From NCBI GenBank assembly GCA_963978905.1, contig OZ022257.1:39814203-39878202 (forward strand): 64,000 nt of DNA, written 5' to 3'. This stretch comes from Trichostrongylus colubriformis. Taxonomy: Eukaryota > Nematoda > Chromadorea > Rhabditida > Trichostrongylidae. The translations under genes were made by a program, and so were the position numbers. Shown here piece by piece: positions 46,000 through 57,130 of the stretch; the stretch's first letter is position 1; each line of letters begins with the position of its first letter. The notes beneath the pieces are model-generated. The model saw nothing but the letters and a program-made list of their open reading frames with translations, did not search any database and was not told where the DNA came from.

Positions 46000-46860
46000 T
46001 ATTAGGGTGTCCACAAAGTTCGTTGGCCATTCGTTTTTTCTAGAGCTTGTAAAGATAACTCACCAAGTTGAACTTACCGGTCCATGATATAATCTCCATA
46101 CATACCCAGCACCCTTCGCCAGCGAACGGGTAGAGAGGCAACTCGGTCCTCCCAAAAACCGGCCAGCCGCGACTCGACCCAGTCCTCGATCACGTCCTCG
46201 AGGTCGCCCTCGTTCTTCAGCTGTTTTCCGTCCAAGAAATTTTGCATGGACCGGAAGATGTGGTAATCGCATGGACTGATGTCCGGGCTATACTGTGGAT
46301 GCGTGATCGTGTTGATGCCCAGCCTGTCCAGGATGGCCTGAGTATCTTTCGCTTCGTGGGGGCGCGCGTTGTCCCAGAGCAACCACGGATTTGCAAGTTT
46401 CTGGGACAAGGCGGCAGCATTCACCTTGACCTCCTGCAATTATTAAGAGAGGGTCTCTGCCGTCACTGTGGCATCGTTGGATAGGATGCTGTAGTGGACG
46501 ACGCCACTGATTTTATCACTTATCACTGATTTTTATCTTCGATGCCATAGTTTCCATTGGTGAAGCGAGTCCACCATTTTGACATTCAGTTCTTAGAAGG
46601 GGTGTTATCACCAAACTGCTGACTCCTGGTCGTGGCCTGACGTCTGGAAATACCCAGGTTGTAGTAGTAGTGGTGACTATCACTCATCTTCACTGCTTTA
46701 TTGTGGGAAGAGCAAGAAATGAAATTGAGAGCTAGCGAGTTCAGAAGATAGCCCATCGCGAGTACTTTCAGTATTGCGAAATCATTATGCAAAATCACAA
46801 CGCGTTGCGTAACGCGACGCTGTTTACAAATGGCCAACGAACTTTGTGGACACCCTAATA
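46000..46860 (-). mobile_element. Internally deleted mariner element
   Basis: Ends TTAGGGTGTCCACAAAGTTC (46002) and complement (to 46858) are flanked by TA. The - strand frame 46439-46074 covers the transposase C-terminus: LLWDNARPHEAK, then PQYSPDISPCDYHIFRSMQN with the last two catalytic acidic residues, and LPVRWRRVLGMYGDYI. The N-terminal half and first catalytic Asp are absent. The open frame and intact ends point to a fairly recent deletion derivative. Confidence 0.87.
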
Positions 46861-47887
46861 GAAAGCTGGATGGCTACGCAATCAGGCTATCCATAGTAGA
46901 TTGGGCAGGAACTCGTATGCACAGCTTCAGTCGCTTGTGAACTGATTAATACGTTGAAGACAATTTGCACTCGAAGAAACTCTTTTGAATCTATCATGGA
47001 TTTCCAGAGCGCTCATTTCTATCAGCGCGCGATGTAGTATCCGTAATCCTCCCTATCAACTCGTTTGGGCGCCGCATTTGAGTCATATCTTTCTTCCCGC
47101 TTTTTGTTGTGAGGCTATGAACGGTAATAATTTGTGGCTCCGGTCAAGAATACCATCTGAAATTCGGCGCCGATTCCATTTGGCGCCTGTCTAGCAAGAA
47201 TCCAAGAATCCATCATTACCTGTAATAAGGAGCTTTCAGCGAGCTCGGAAACACTGTGACCGTCTCGAGAATAAAAGTTATAATCGTAAAAAGGCCATGA
47301 GTACGGAATGATGGGAGAGAAATGGTCACAATATCTACAATAATATTGTTTCGTAGAAATCAAAAATTTAGCCTTTATGATAATAGTTCCTCGCGTGGCG
47401 TGGCTTCTTGGGCCACTGAAGAATGCGCGATCGGCCACGCAAACATTTGCATTGTTGCCAACATGTTAAAGGACTGTATACTCATTTTATTAGCAGTGAC
47501 TATGCTGGACAGCCCCACAAAGAGAGTCATGAGGACATCAAGTCGTGGATCGAAACCCGTCGCACACTTAGCGCGTCATGGAAACAAACTACATGCGAAC
47601 TTGCCCGCTTTGTGATGTCCCCATCAGGGTCAAGCGTCCAGTTGAGGAAAATTTCAAAAAAATACGACCTTCCCCAAAAGGGAGCCTCAATACGACTCAC
47701 CCCCCCCCCCCCCCCTTCACTTATGTTATTGTTAGTTTTCATTTTGCAATAAATAATAAACAATGCAATAAACAATGAACAAAACATTCTTTTATTAGTA
47801 TATTACAAGATATTTGTTTCAACTGGACTAAACAACCACTTGCGCGTATTCACCTGAGCCTACGCGAAGGGAATCTCTCGACTCACC

Positions 47888-49124
47888 AGGAAGGGCTTTT
47901 TACTTCCCACGGAACTTCGAATAGGGACCCCTATCAATCGATAGAGCTTCGAACGCTGATTACGACTGGGAAAACTAAAAGTGCTACGGGCTGCTTCGAA
48001 GCGAGTTAGGAGGGGAAAAGTTTGCTTGTGATATCTCATTGGCGAGGCACTTTGCTGTCAGCACGGCCGTTGTTGAGCCATTAACGGCCACCGTGGCTTG
48101 CTGGTAGTGTTCCGGATCTGTAGCACAGGGGTGTTGTGTTTGCTCCCCGCCGGTGGGGATTTTTTTTGCATTTTGTGTCTCATTGTCCACACGTTTACCT
48201 GAATGCATAATATTATTACATGGTACGTTCGGAAGCCCATAACGCGCGAGCCAGTCGTTCTCGTGCAAAAGCAGAGTGATTTTCGTGTTGAGAGAATCAA
48301 ATTACCTCAGGGGACAGTAGCCAACTCGAGAATTTGACCACATTTCTGAAAAAAAAATTCACGATCTATTCGGTGGCAACGCCATGAGCCAAGGAGAAGT
48401 CGTTGACCCTTGCCTAGCAAATGCCCTTATTTGACGCTTGTTTCGTACGTTCAGTGCGATGGGCAAGTGTAACAGGTATGTGTAGGTTACCCAGTTCAAG
48501 TTGCAGGATTTTTTGTAGAAGAAAATTCAAAAACTAGCGCTTCATCCCCTGGCCACCCCCAATTTTCCGAAGTTGGACCAAAAACCGGATTCGGCTGAAA
48601 ATTTGCACAGTGTGGCAATTCGACCCGCTGTGCGTGAATATCATAATCTTTTTGAGCAACAACGCCTAATTCGTGGGGTATGGGAGTCTCTTCGACCTGA
48701 TATGCTTCCCTTGTGAGTATTGTCAATAGTTATAAATAAAGTGGCAGAGTAAATGATGGGTGTGATAGGTACCAGTACAAGGAAACGTACACAAGTGAAC
48801 GAAAAGCACTTTCCGGCCATCAAACACAAATGCACAGAAGAGTCCACAGGCGGGGTGCAAACCCCCAACCCTCGCCATGCAAATCCGCGACACTTCCACA
48901 GAGCCACGTTTGCCGTTGTTAGCCTACCAACAGCCGTGCTGATGAGAAACTGCCCCGCTAACGAGATACCACAGGTAAATCATAGGTAAATTTTGACCCC
49001 TCCCAACTCGCTACCGAACGGCCCGTAGCACTTTTAGTTTCCACAACTGTGATCAGCGTTCGAAGCTTTATCGATCTGTAGGGGTCCCTATTCGAAGTTC
49101 CATGGGAAGTAAAAAGCCCTTCCT
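47888..49124. mobile_element. Foldback element nested in the hAT element
   Basis: The ends AGGAAGGGCTTTTTACTTCC (47888) and complement (to 49124) continue through 'ttcgaatagggacccct' and 'agcttcgaacgctgat' on both sides. The interior has tRNA-like modules in both arms (48087-48167 on +, about 48830-48900 on -) and 'gtcgttgacccttgccta', the reverse of a segment in the copies at 32324 and 36588. No coding frame. Confidence 0.8.
48087..48167 (+). ncRNA. tRNA-like Pol III module in foldback element
   Basis: TGGCTTGCTGG (48094) is one mismatch from box A. GTTTGCTCCCC is the box B-like motif and an eight-T run follows (48160-48167). Here CCACCG before box A can pair with CGGTGG after box B, a six-pair acceptor-like stem, the best of the three copies. 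T-arm pairing is poor. Confidence 0.4.
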
Positions 49125-50599
49125 GGTTAGACTGTCACAGGATAAGAAAAAACTCGAATTTGCTTCACTAAAATCATTCCCTTGCAAAATTCGAACCCAA
49201 TCTGGCTAGCTCTGCGCTCTAACTATAACGTTAGAGACCGTCTCTAGGCTGGATAGAGTGCAGCATACTACCTTTACCACCCTAACTCCAAAACACCGAA
49301 AGAAAATTATAAACAACAAAACAAAAACAGGAACGAATCGCTGACAAATATGCGCAAAAACGAACAGGTGCGGCTGCATCGCAATGTGAATGGAGCGCGG
49401 TATCTTCCCAATACTGAATTCCGATTTTTAAAATTCTTCAAACTTTACCCAGAGCCCATCTTTCAAACAGCTGTGAACTGTTTGCCTAACAACTCCCTCG
49501 GACCTATCTATTGGCCCCTTGCTTCCGCTAATGGTTGCTTAGTTCTCGATATGGGTTTTCAGTTGAGGATTAGATGAGGAAAATTTCACAGTGTTTCACT
49601 TCAATTGGTCAGAACTTCCTTCAAACTTAACCATATGAGAGCGGTTTGGTGAAGCGGAGTCGGGAGACTGCCGCTTTCGAATGACTACCTGAGCTATGCC
49701 ATACCTCCAGAACGAAGGAAGTTGTTTTGAGGGAAGTCAGATGAGGATTAGATGAGAAAATTTCAAAGTGAAGTGATTCACTTCAAATGGTCATAACTTT
49801 CTTCAAACTCAACCATATGAGTGCATTTTGGTGATGCGGAATTTGCGAGGCTGCCGCTCTCGAATGAATATCTAAGCTATGCCATATATTTACAACGAAG
49901 CATGAAAAATTCAGGAAAGCCGGCTGAGGAATTTTTTTTTCGTCGAATTTGCAAGATCTTCTCAAGATTCTTCCGAAAAATTAATTCATTGCTACTGAAA
50001 TTTCTCAAGTATGCATCATTTGCCCTCGAAGGCCTAGTGGGAGGGCGAGAAGCGTTGGTCAGCTTCTCTGTGAAATGCGCTATGCATGAGGATTTCATCC
50101 ATATTTTCTACATACAAACTTCTTTCCATTTCGCATTGTGGCCGCTAACACCAGATTACGTACTTTCAATCGTAGTAAGATATAAGAGAAGTCCAAATCA
50201 GCTAACCTTGCGTTTTCATCCCATTGTTTCTGGAGTGTCCATCCACGGTTGCACCCGTTGATAGATATCGCTTTCCACGGTTGATCGGTGAATTTCGGAG
50301 GTGCCTCTGTGCGTGGTTTCGGTGTCACCGGACCAACGAAAGGCTTATTGACGTTGATCGGTTTCGTTGCGGGTCGCGCCGTGCAGGAGGTTCCCATGAT
50401 GATTAAGTCAAATTAGTTTCGGGTTCGAACGCAAGTCGTCAGTTTTATCATTTCTCCATTCACACTTTTGACCCTCAGCCTGAGAAATACTGTTGATCAT
50501 TGCCTACCTCAACGTTTACGACCCCCCCTCCTGGCTGACCAAATACGACCCCCCCCCTCGTTGAGGATTCCTCGACGGAGGCTTGACCCTGGTCCCCAT

Positions 50600-51515
50600 T
50601 TTGTCATGTTGCAGTTCCTGATTTTTCACTGTCAGGCGACAGCGAACGACGGCCTAAGATTGTTCGTATGACTTCGTGTACGGCATCGACATTGAATGTT
50701 ATAAGGTTGTCGATGCATAGACTATCTTCAGAGGAAAACTTTTTCAGTGAGGTATGCCAGCACTCCGCTATCATTGTAAGTTGACGAACCGTGACCCTTC
50801 AGCCATACATAGGTCTTAAGCAGTGCTCGTGAAATTGGACTTTAAAGGGTATCTGTGGAACTGATGTTTGATATACAGCCAAGGCAAGTCGTGTGCAAAA
50901 GAGCTAATAATCCAATCGAATGGCAATGGTGGGTACTACATTATCAGACATGCCTGAAAGTGAATTTGAGATTTTTTGGGAGCTTTTTTCATCGATGAGT
51001 GTAAAATGGTAAGGAAACTATGGAAATCAAGGTAGTAGATGATTATGTACGATTCTGATCAAGAAAACTCGTCGGGTCGCTAACAACGCTCTCTTCTCGT
51101 CCTTTCCCTGTCCATGTCACTTATGTGCAACCGTTGAAGTGTTTAATCTATACAAAAACTACTACTCAACAATCACCAATTTGTCATACCAGTGGAGAAA
51201 TGGGAGAAGGGAAGCGTTCGTTGAACCTTTCACACGGCATTAATTTTCCACAAAATACATTTCTCACTGGCTGCTTTACAGTCAAACGGTAGTCAATGGT
51301 TTACACTTATTGGTATTAACTTAATCTTTTTTGCGTATTTCGTTCCTAGTCATAAGGTGATGGAAGATTGCTCCGGTCAACCGGCAGGCTTGAGGCTCAT
51401 TATTCAACTAATCACCTTTTTTTTAAATTTACCTCACCGTTCTATTTCGAGCAAATGTCAACCATCTAATATACTATCCGCTGGTTCCATTTTTCTACGG
51501 TGTGATTCTTCTCAG
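50600..51515. other. Upstream region of the second TTL gene, no gene recognised
   Basis: I see no convincing exon or repeat in this stretch. An in-frame extension upstream of the second TTL start (from 51357) exists but lacks signal-peptide character and is interrupted by the strong acceptor at 51515. Confidence 0.45.
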
Positions 51516-52096
51516 ATGGGACTTCTGAAACGTCTGTTGTTACTGCTTAGCTTAGTCACCTCATCTTCCGCCCTTCTTGGCATCATCGGAAGAACTCAAT
51601 CTGTAGCGGTTCAAGGGAAATTAACATGCAATGGGGAGCCTGCGAAAAACGTTAGGGTGAAGCTCTACGAAAAGGAAGCCCGTGAGTTGATTCAAAAATC
51701 AACTTTTACTGAACCAAATATTGTTCTTATTGTTCTTGTGTGATCACTATAACGGTGCCCTTTCAGTGCTCGATGTGAAGTTGGATGAGGGCAAAACGAA
51801 CCAGAACGGTGAATTCAGTCTGTCTGGATCGAAAACTGAGATCTCCAACATTGACCCGAAAGTGAACATTTATCATAGGTGCAATTACGATGGAGTAAGT
51901 TCTCGGATATTCATGAACTTCTTAGCTGTAGTGCACACTTGCAGACTCGGAATTTCAGCCGTGCTGGCGTAAATTGGGTATCAACATTCCCTCCAACTTC
52001 ATTACCGATGGAGCGACCCCAGAGAAAAAGTTTGATATCGGGACGATCAATCTTGCCAGTCGGTTCAGCAATGAATTGCCCGATTGTATTAATTAA
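51516..52096 (+). CDS. Transthyretin-like (TTL) family secreted protein, copy 2
   Basis: Exons 51516-51681, 51767-51894 and 51959-52096 code for 143 aa. The signal peptide is MGLLKRLLLLLSLVTSSSA. The core contains GRTQSVAVQGKLTCNGEPA, VRVKLYEKEA, GKTNQNGEFSLSGSKTEI, DPKVNIYHRCNYDG and a C-terminus with GTINLASRF and DCIN. Intron phases (1 and 0) and exon 2 and 3 lengths (128 and 138 nt) equal those of copies 1 and 3, so the three arose by duplication. I chose the ATG at 51516 because it follows 'attcttctcag' directly and gives the signal peptide; an open extension upstream is not needed. Four mature cysteines are kept. Confidence 0.9.
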
Positions 52097-52392
52097 CTTT
52101 GCAAGTGAATAAGATTGTGTATATGACATTTAATCAGAAAAGCTTGATGGTTCATAACATGAGAGTTGTTTGAAACCAATTATACATTTTAAACTTTGTA
52201 CATGAAGGTAGCCATGTCTTGAAGGAGTTGTGCTCGTTTTTCCCATCAAATCGATTGGCCTAGACCGTTAAGGTGGTCGTGAAACGCCACGAGAGGCTTT
52301 GATTCTGATATGGTTATCTATGAATTTTTATGTGATTTCCTTCTCAGGAAACGTGAGCTGGTCGCTGAGTCGTTAAAAGCTTCCAGGCTTCT

Positions 52393-52492
52393 TTAGCCCC
52401 ATTCCTACTTTGTGCACCGGCGCCGGCGACGTCACAGTCATGTGTCCGCCACCGGTGTCAGTGTCGGTGCGCAAAGTATGATCACGGCCTTA
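52393..52492. repeat. Short MITE with TTA ends, GGCC...CATACTTTG family
   Basis: The element 52396-52489 is flanked by TTA on both sides. Ends GCCCCATTCCTACTTTGTGC and the complement of GCGCAAAGTATGATCACGGC match the family at 25070-25303. It is about 94 bp long and palindromic in the middle (CACCGGCG...CACCGGTG). Confidence 0.6.
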
Positions 52493-52799
52493 GACGTGTC
52501 TGAAATGGCCTCCACTCTATCGAACACGGCCCACTAGTCCTTGTGCCTGGCAACGGCTTGTCGTATGTGATAAAGCGGGTACTCTGTAGCCCTTCCTTCA
52601 TTGCAGAACCACTCCGCACCTTTTGATCCACTCAGCTCCACCAAGAGCCTGGCAAGCTGCTCGTGGTTCTTTATCTTGCCAAGAATAGCAATACAGACGG
52701 GCATCATTCTCTGAGCCTAAGGAAGCCCCCACTACGGCATCGTCGCTAGAACAGCTTGGGAGAGGCTGCTACAACCTCAGGGCTATAACAGGCTTCCTA

Positions 52800-54420
52800 A
52801 ATCAGAAAGGGCTAACATGGGGATCTTTACCTTCAACGCACGAGCTCTTGCATCAAAAGAGGAGAATCGAAGATCTGATGATGAAGACCAAAAAGAGCAA
52901 GTATGATGTCATCGGACTGACCGAGAAGAAAAGGTCTCTATAGGCCGTTTACAAGGCTGGAGAAGAGCTGTTCTATGAAACGTGAAAGGAGGAGGGTGGG
53001 TAACGTCGTTAGCACGCACTTGGCCAAAAACATCGATTCGTAAGAAAATCGATAATCCGGATAGGACGCCTGCTATTGAAAAATGTGATTCAACACCCGC
53101 TTTGAGCATCTTCGTTGCTTACACACCAACATCAAGCTGCGACGAGGACAAGTTTGAAGCATTGTATGTGGAATTGAAGAAGTTTTATAAGGGAGACCAT
53201 ACCTCCTTTGAAGTCATGGTCGAAAGATCGGTCTCAGAAGAACGGATAGCAAACTTCACATCGGAACCCATTGAATGGAAGAAAAAGCAGGTGAAAAGCT
53301 GTTTGAATTTATTATGCCGATCAGCTCCATCAATGGCCACTCACAGTTCCAGAAGACCTTTTACTCACGATGGGCTGAGAGTCACCCGGAGGATAACTCC
53401 ATAACGAGATCGATCACATCATCTTCAATCGAAGATTTTGCACGACCACATCGCTGCTGCTCCGATCTTCCATACAAAATCAGACCTCTGTCTTGAGATC
53501 GTCGTGCGCCAACGAAAATGGGAAGTAATGGGATGAAGGTCGATGGCCGGCATCTACATCACCTCCGCTTCTGTGACGACATCGTGCTCATAACACTTAC
53601 AATCCATTAAGCGGAGAGAATGCTAGTCGATTCCGACTGCGAATGTGGAAAACTCGGTTTGCAGCTTAACCTGACGGAGAAGTTATCCGAGAGGAACGAA
53701 ATGCTATATTGCCCCATGCGCGCTCAACGGAACGAACAAATTTGGATGCTCCAGCTTTGTGTACCTAGCTTGCAGAGTTGTTATGATGAACAACGAACAT
53801 CAGAGCTGAGCAAGAGGAAAAGAGCGGCTCGGGGAGCATTCAAGTGTATCGAAGCGTAGTGAAGAAGGCGATGAACATTCTGCTCTGCACAGATCTCTTT
53901 GATTCCGTTGTTCTTCCTGCGCTGACATATGCCTCAGAGTCCTGGGCTCTACGTAAGCAGGAAGAGAATGCAGTCGGCGTTATCCAACGCGCCATCAAAA
54001 GGACGATGCTCGGTGTATCCGGATAGTCGCAAGTGCAGAGAGGAATGCGAAGTTCAGAACTTTGGTCTATCGACCAGGGACGCTGCCGTATTTGTCGAGG
54101 AGTGGAAGATTATAAGGGCCTGATATGTCATGCAAGATCGCAAATACCGTTGGACCAAAGCGGATACCGACTGGGTTCCTCGAGACGTCAAAAGAATCCC
54201 AAGACGAGCGTCGGTCAAGGTCAAACTTATTTATGAAAGCCATGCGCGGGGGAACGATGGGCACTGTGCTCCTGGAGCCACAAAGGTTCGCTGAACTACT
54301 CTGGCTCGCGACAGGAACGATCGGAGACATTGCTGGCGCCCTGTCGAGGCTCTCGATGGGCAAGGGAACGACAACTGACACGGTGAAGTAAATGGCACAC
54401 AGTGTAGCAGTGCTTACAGC
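52800..54420 (+). pseudogene. RTE-like non-LTR retrotransposon relic
   Basis: The order on + is endonuclease then C-terminus. KKSKYDVIGLTEKKR (about 52890-52930) and STPALSIFVAYTPTSS (about 53090-53140) come from an apurinic-type endonuclease. After a large gap the conserved tail FDSVVLPALTYASESWALR (about 53900-53960) and IQRAIKRTMLGVSG follow. The whole RT catalytic core is missing, and stops and frameshifts are frequent. It lies between the second and third TTL genes and is inert. Confidence 0.75.
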
Positions 54421-54832
54421 GCTCAAAATTAACAAATTTATGGCACCGAAAAATTAGGAAAATGAGTATCATGATGTTAGATGAGTGGGTATGTCAAGGG
54501 TTAACATTTTTTGAGCCACTTATGCTACTTTTTCCAGTTCGAGATATATCAAATGTGCTTACATGATCTCTGAGCTTGCTCCCTGAGCAACACAAATATT
54601 ATTGCTCATCGCTGCTCTGCTCTCAGCGGTTTGTGTTCCACTGATATCATCCGTGTAGAACAAACACAGTGATTCACAGTTGGTTATGATCGCGCCCTAA
54701 TGATCGCGATCGTTGGGGTGGTTATGGAATATGAGTCACAAGCAGCCATCTGTGATCTAGCAAGCATTACGTGGGATAAATCAACAGAATGCATTTATAA
54801 TTTTCCGCAGGACATAACTTAGGGAATCCGAA

Positions 54833-55142
54833 TTGAAGGCACATTTCCCGATAATCAGATGTGCCGACTTACCTTGTTGGAACAATAGACTTTGGGTAAC
54901 TCGCCAGGCTGTCTTTTTTCGCGTTGCCACGGTGCGTTATCACGGGCCTACATCTGCTTGAGCCCATTGCGACGCCACCCACTTGAGCTCTCTTATTGTC
55001 CAATTGAGCAAAATGGGTGGCGTCCGAGTGGGCTGGAGCAGGTGTAGCACCGTAGCGACGCGAAGGATGCAGCCTGAATAGTTCAAAGATCTACTGTTCC
55101 AAGAAGGTAATGGATCCATCTGATCATCGTATGTGCCTTTAA
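54833..55142. mobile_element. TTAA-type MITE with a nested palindrome
   Basis: Ends AGGCACAT (54837) and complement ATGTGCCT (to 55138) are flanked by TTGA and TTAA. Inside, 54917-55065 is an imperfect palindrome ('gttgccacggtgcg', 'gacgccaccca') around 'tcttattgtccaattga'. Non-coding. Confidence 0.6.
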
Positions 55143-55219
55143 GCCGCCCTTCGAATCAAAAGCGTCAAACTATTTGCGCTGACTTTATGAAATATCGTAA
55201 ATCAGCCGTTCAGCAACAG

Positions 55220-55579
55220 TTAAACTCCTGGTTTTCTTGACTTCCCCATAAATCGATGTCTAACCACGTTATGCCGGAGGTCTTCGCCAATTCTTATGCA
55301 ATACGTGACACAACTGTGGTCGACGGCTTTACAATTTGTCACTTCTAATGTTGTACGGAACAATGAATGAAAACCATGGCTGTGTAAAACTGAGAAATTC
55401 TGACTCTTCCTGGTGATGTCGCTGAAAGGGAACGACGGAGACAAACCAATGAATGAAAAGGAACGTTCTCTGTCTGAAACTAGAGCAGAGCAATAGAGCA
55501 AAATGGTGAGACAAGAAGCTTGTTCTGTGCATGTCTTAACCTCGAACGTTCCATCTTGGAAGACCTTTGCTTGAGGCAT
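55220..55579 (-). other. Unrecognised 119-codon open frame
   Basis: The frame starts MPQAKVFQDGTFEVKTC and has five other cysteines, but no domain, signal peptide or splice context I can identify. A second frame on the same strand is also open. Probably chance, although a decayed gene cannot be excluded. Confidence 0.2.
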
Positions 55580-55646
55580 AATCTCGCTCTATCCTCTAAA
55601 GGAATGGTGCACGGAAAAAGGAGATTCTCTGTTACCCACCTACTCA

Positions 55647-56738
55647 TTGTTGAGGAATAAGTTCCCGCGGTTTTTTAACCCCCTTTTTCACATTGTTTCC
55701 TTCATCCTTCGACAGAGCTTATAAATGTTTTCGGTAGAACTTCTCTTGCTCTACAAAGTGCTACAATCTGTTTTTCGATTCCTCCGACTACCTAACATTT
55801 ATGAGGTTTGGAAAAGAAGTAAGCTGAACGCGAAAAATTAGCACTTGCGCACCTCATCTTTCTCGTCTGCCGTCGAGATCAAAAATGTATGTGTATACGT
55901 TTTTTATCTACAGCATGGTGCTACTTTTATTCAAATCGCTCAACTTCTTGCTGCTTCGAAGACTCATAAATGCAGTACTCGCAAAAATGTGCACTTTCGT
56001 TATCGTCTCTTCCTCGCCTACCATCGAGATTGGAGAGGATGTACATATATGCATTCGATAGAGCTTTTTTTACTCTCTAAGATGATATCACTCTGCTCTT
56101 GTATCCGCTCATATTTTAGCATGTAAAAATGAGTTCCTACCTGTTTTTCAATTCAAAATTGCGTATTGAAGTAAATTTTTTGGCAGAGTGCTCCGTACCA
56201 CGACACATGGTGTCAAAAATGCATTTTCAGTACGCAATTTCGAATTGAAAAACAGGTAGAAACTCATCCCTACATACTAAAATATGAGAGGATACGAGAG
56301 GAGAATGGGTATCATCTCGTAGAGCAAAAAAAGCTTTATCGAATGCACATATGTACATCCTCTCCAATTCCGATGGTAGGCGAGAAAGAGAAGATAACGA
56401 AAGTGCACGTTTTTGCGAGTACTGCATTTGTGAGTCTTAAAAACACCAAAAAGTTGAGCGCTCTGTATATAGCACCGTGCTGGAGCTGAAAAAGCTCTAT
56501 CGAAAACATATACACATACATTTTTAATCTCGACGGCAGGCGAGAAAGATGAGGTGCGCCAGTGTTAATTTTTTGCCTTCGGCTTACTTCATTTCCGAAC
56601 CTCATAAATATGTATTAAGTTGTCGAAGGAATCAAAAAACAAAAAGCAGCGCTGTGGATGAGCTTCGTCGAAAGACCAAGGAAACAATGTGAAAAACGGG
56701 ATTAGAAAAACCGCAGGAACTTATTCCTCAATCTAATA
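55647..56738. mobile_element. Palindromic element, third and most diverged copy
   Basis: The element 55647-56736 begins TTGTTGAGGAATAAG and ends with an imperfect complement followed by TA. Both arms share 'tcgcctaccatcgagattgg' and the GAGCTTTTTTT/CTCT hairpin motifs with the copies at 29114 and 44303, with many substitutions and a shorter centre. It is an older copy of the same family. Confidence 0.75.
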
Positions 56739-56745
56739 TATATTA

Positions 56746-57130
56746 TGTTTGCTAAATAAGGGCCGCATGCAAAGTTTACGCAAAAAAAAAATAAGAATCC
56801 GCATAACATTTAGTTTCTCAGAGTGTTAGCCGAGGGCGGTCCTCAGAGTTAATGCCCGCCCCGTCGCCCGCTGAGGTCGGAGACGTGTAGGGGGAACAAA
56901 AAGTCACGTTGGTCCCATTCTTTGCCTGCGACCGTGGCGTACGAGGAGGCGGGCATTTACTCTGAGGCCTCATCCCTCCGGCCACCACTTTGAGGAGCTG
57001 TATCATAGCTGGATTTACAACTTTTTGCTTGAAACGTTGCATGCGTCCTTATTGAACAAATACAACATAAATATGTGTGCAACAGAGAAAGCATTTCTCG
57101 TGCACAATTCTCTCGAGTGTATTATTTCTA
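56746..57130. repeat. GC-rich palindromic repeat, second copy
   Basis: It begins 'tgctaaataagggccgc' and shows arms around 'gtcggagacgtgtaggggg' like 36236-36587, then the matching 'gcatgcgtccttattgaaca' stretch. It directly abuts the palindromic element ending at 56738. Confidence 0.6.

Larger units (their letters stand above)
47617..50599. mobile_element. hAT-type element, second copy, carrying a nested foldback element
   Basis: The element 47625-50591 is bounded by the direct 8-bp duplication GTCCCCAT (47617-47624, 50592-50599) and CAGGGTCAAG-type inverted ends. Sequence is colinear with 13619-15347 except for the insertion at 47888-49124. No transposase is seen; the short ORFs are not conserved between the two copies. 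Confidence 0.87.
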
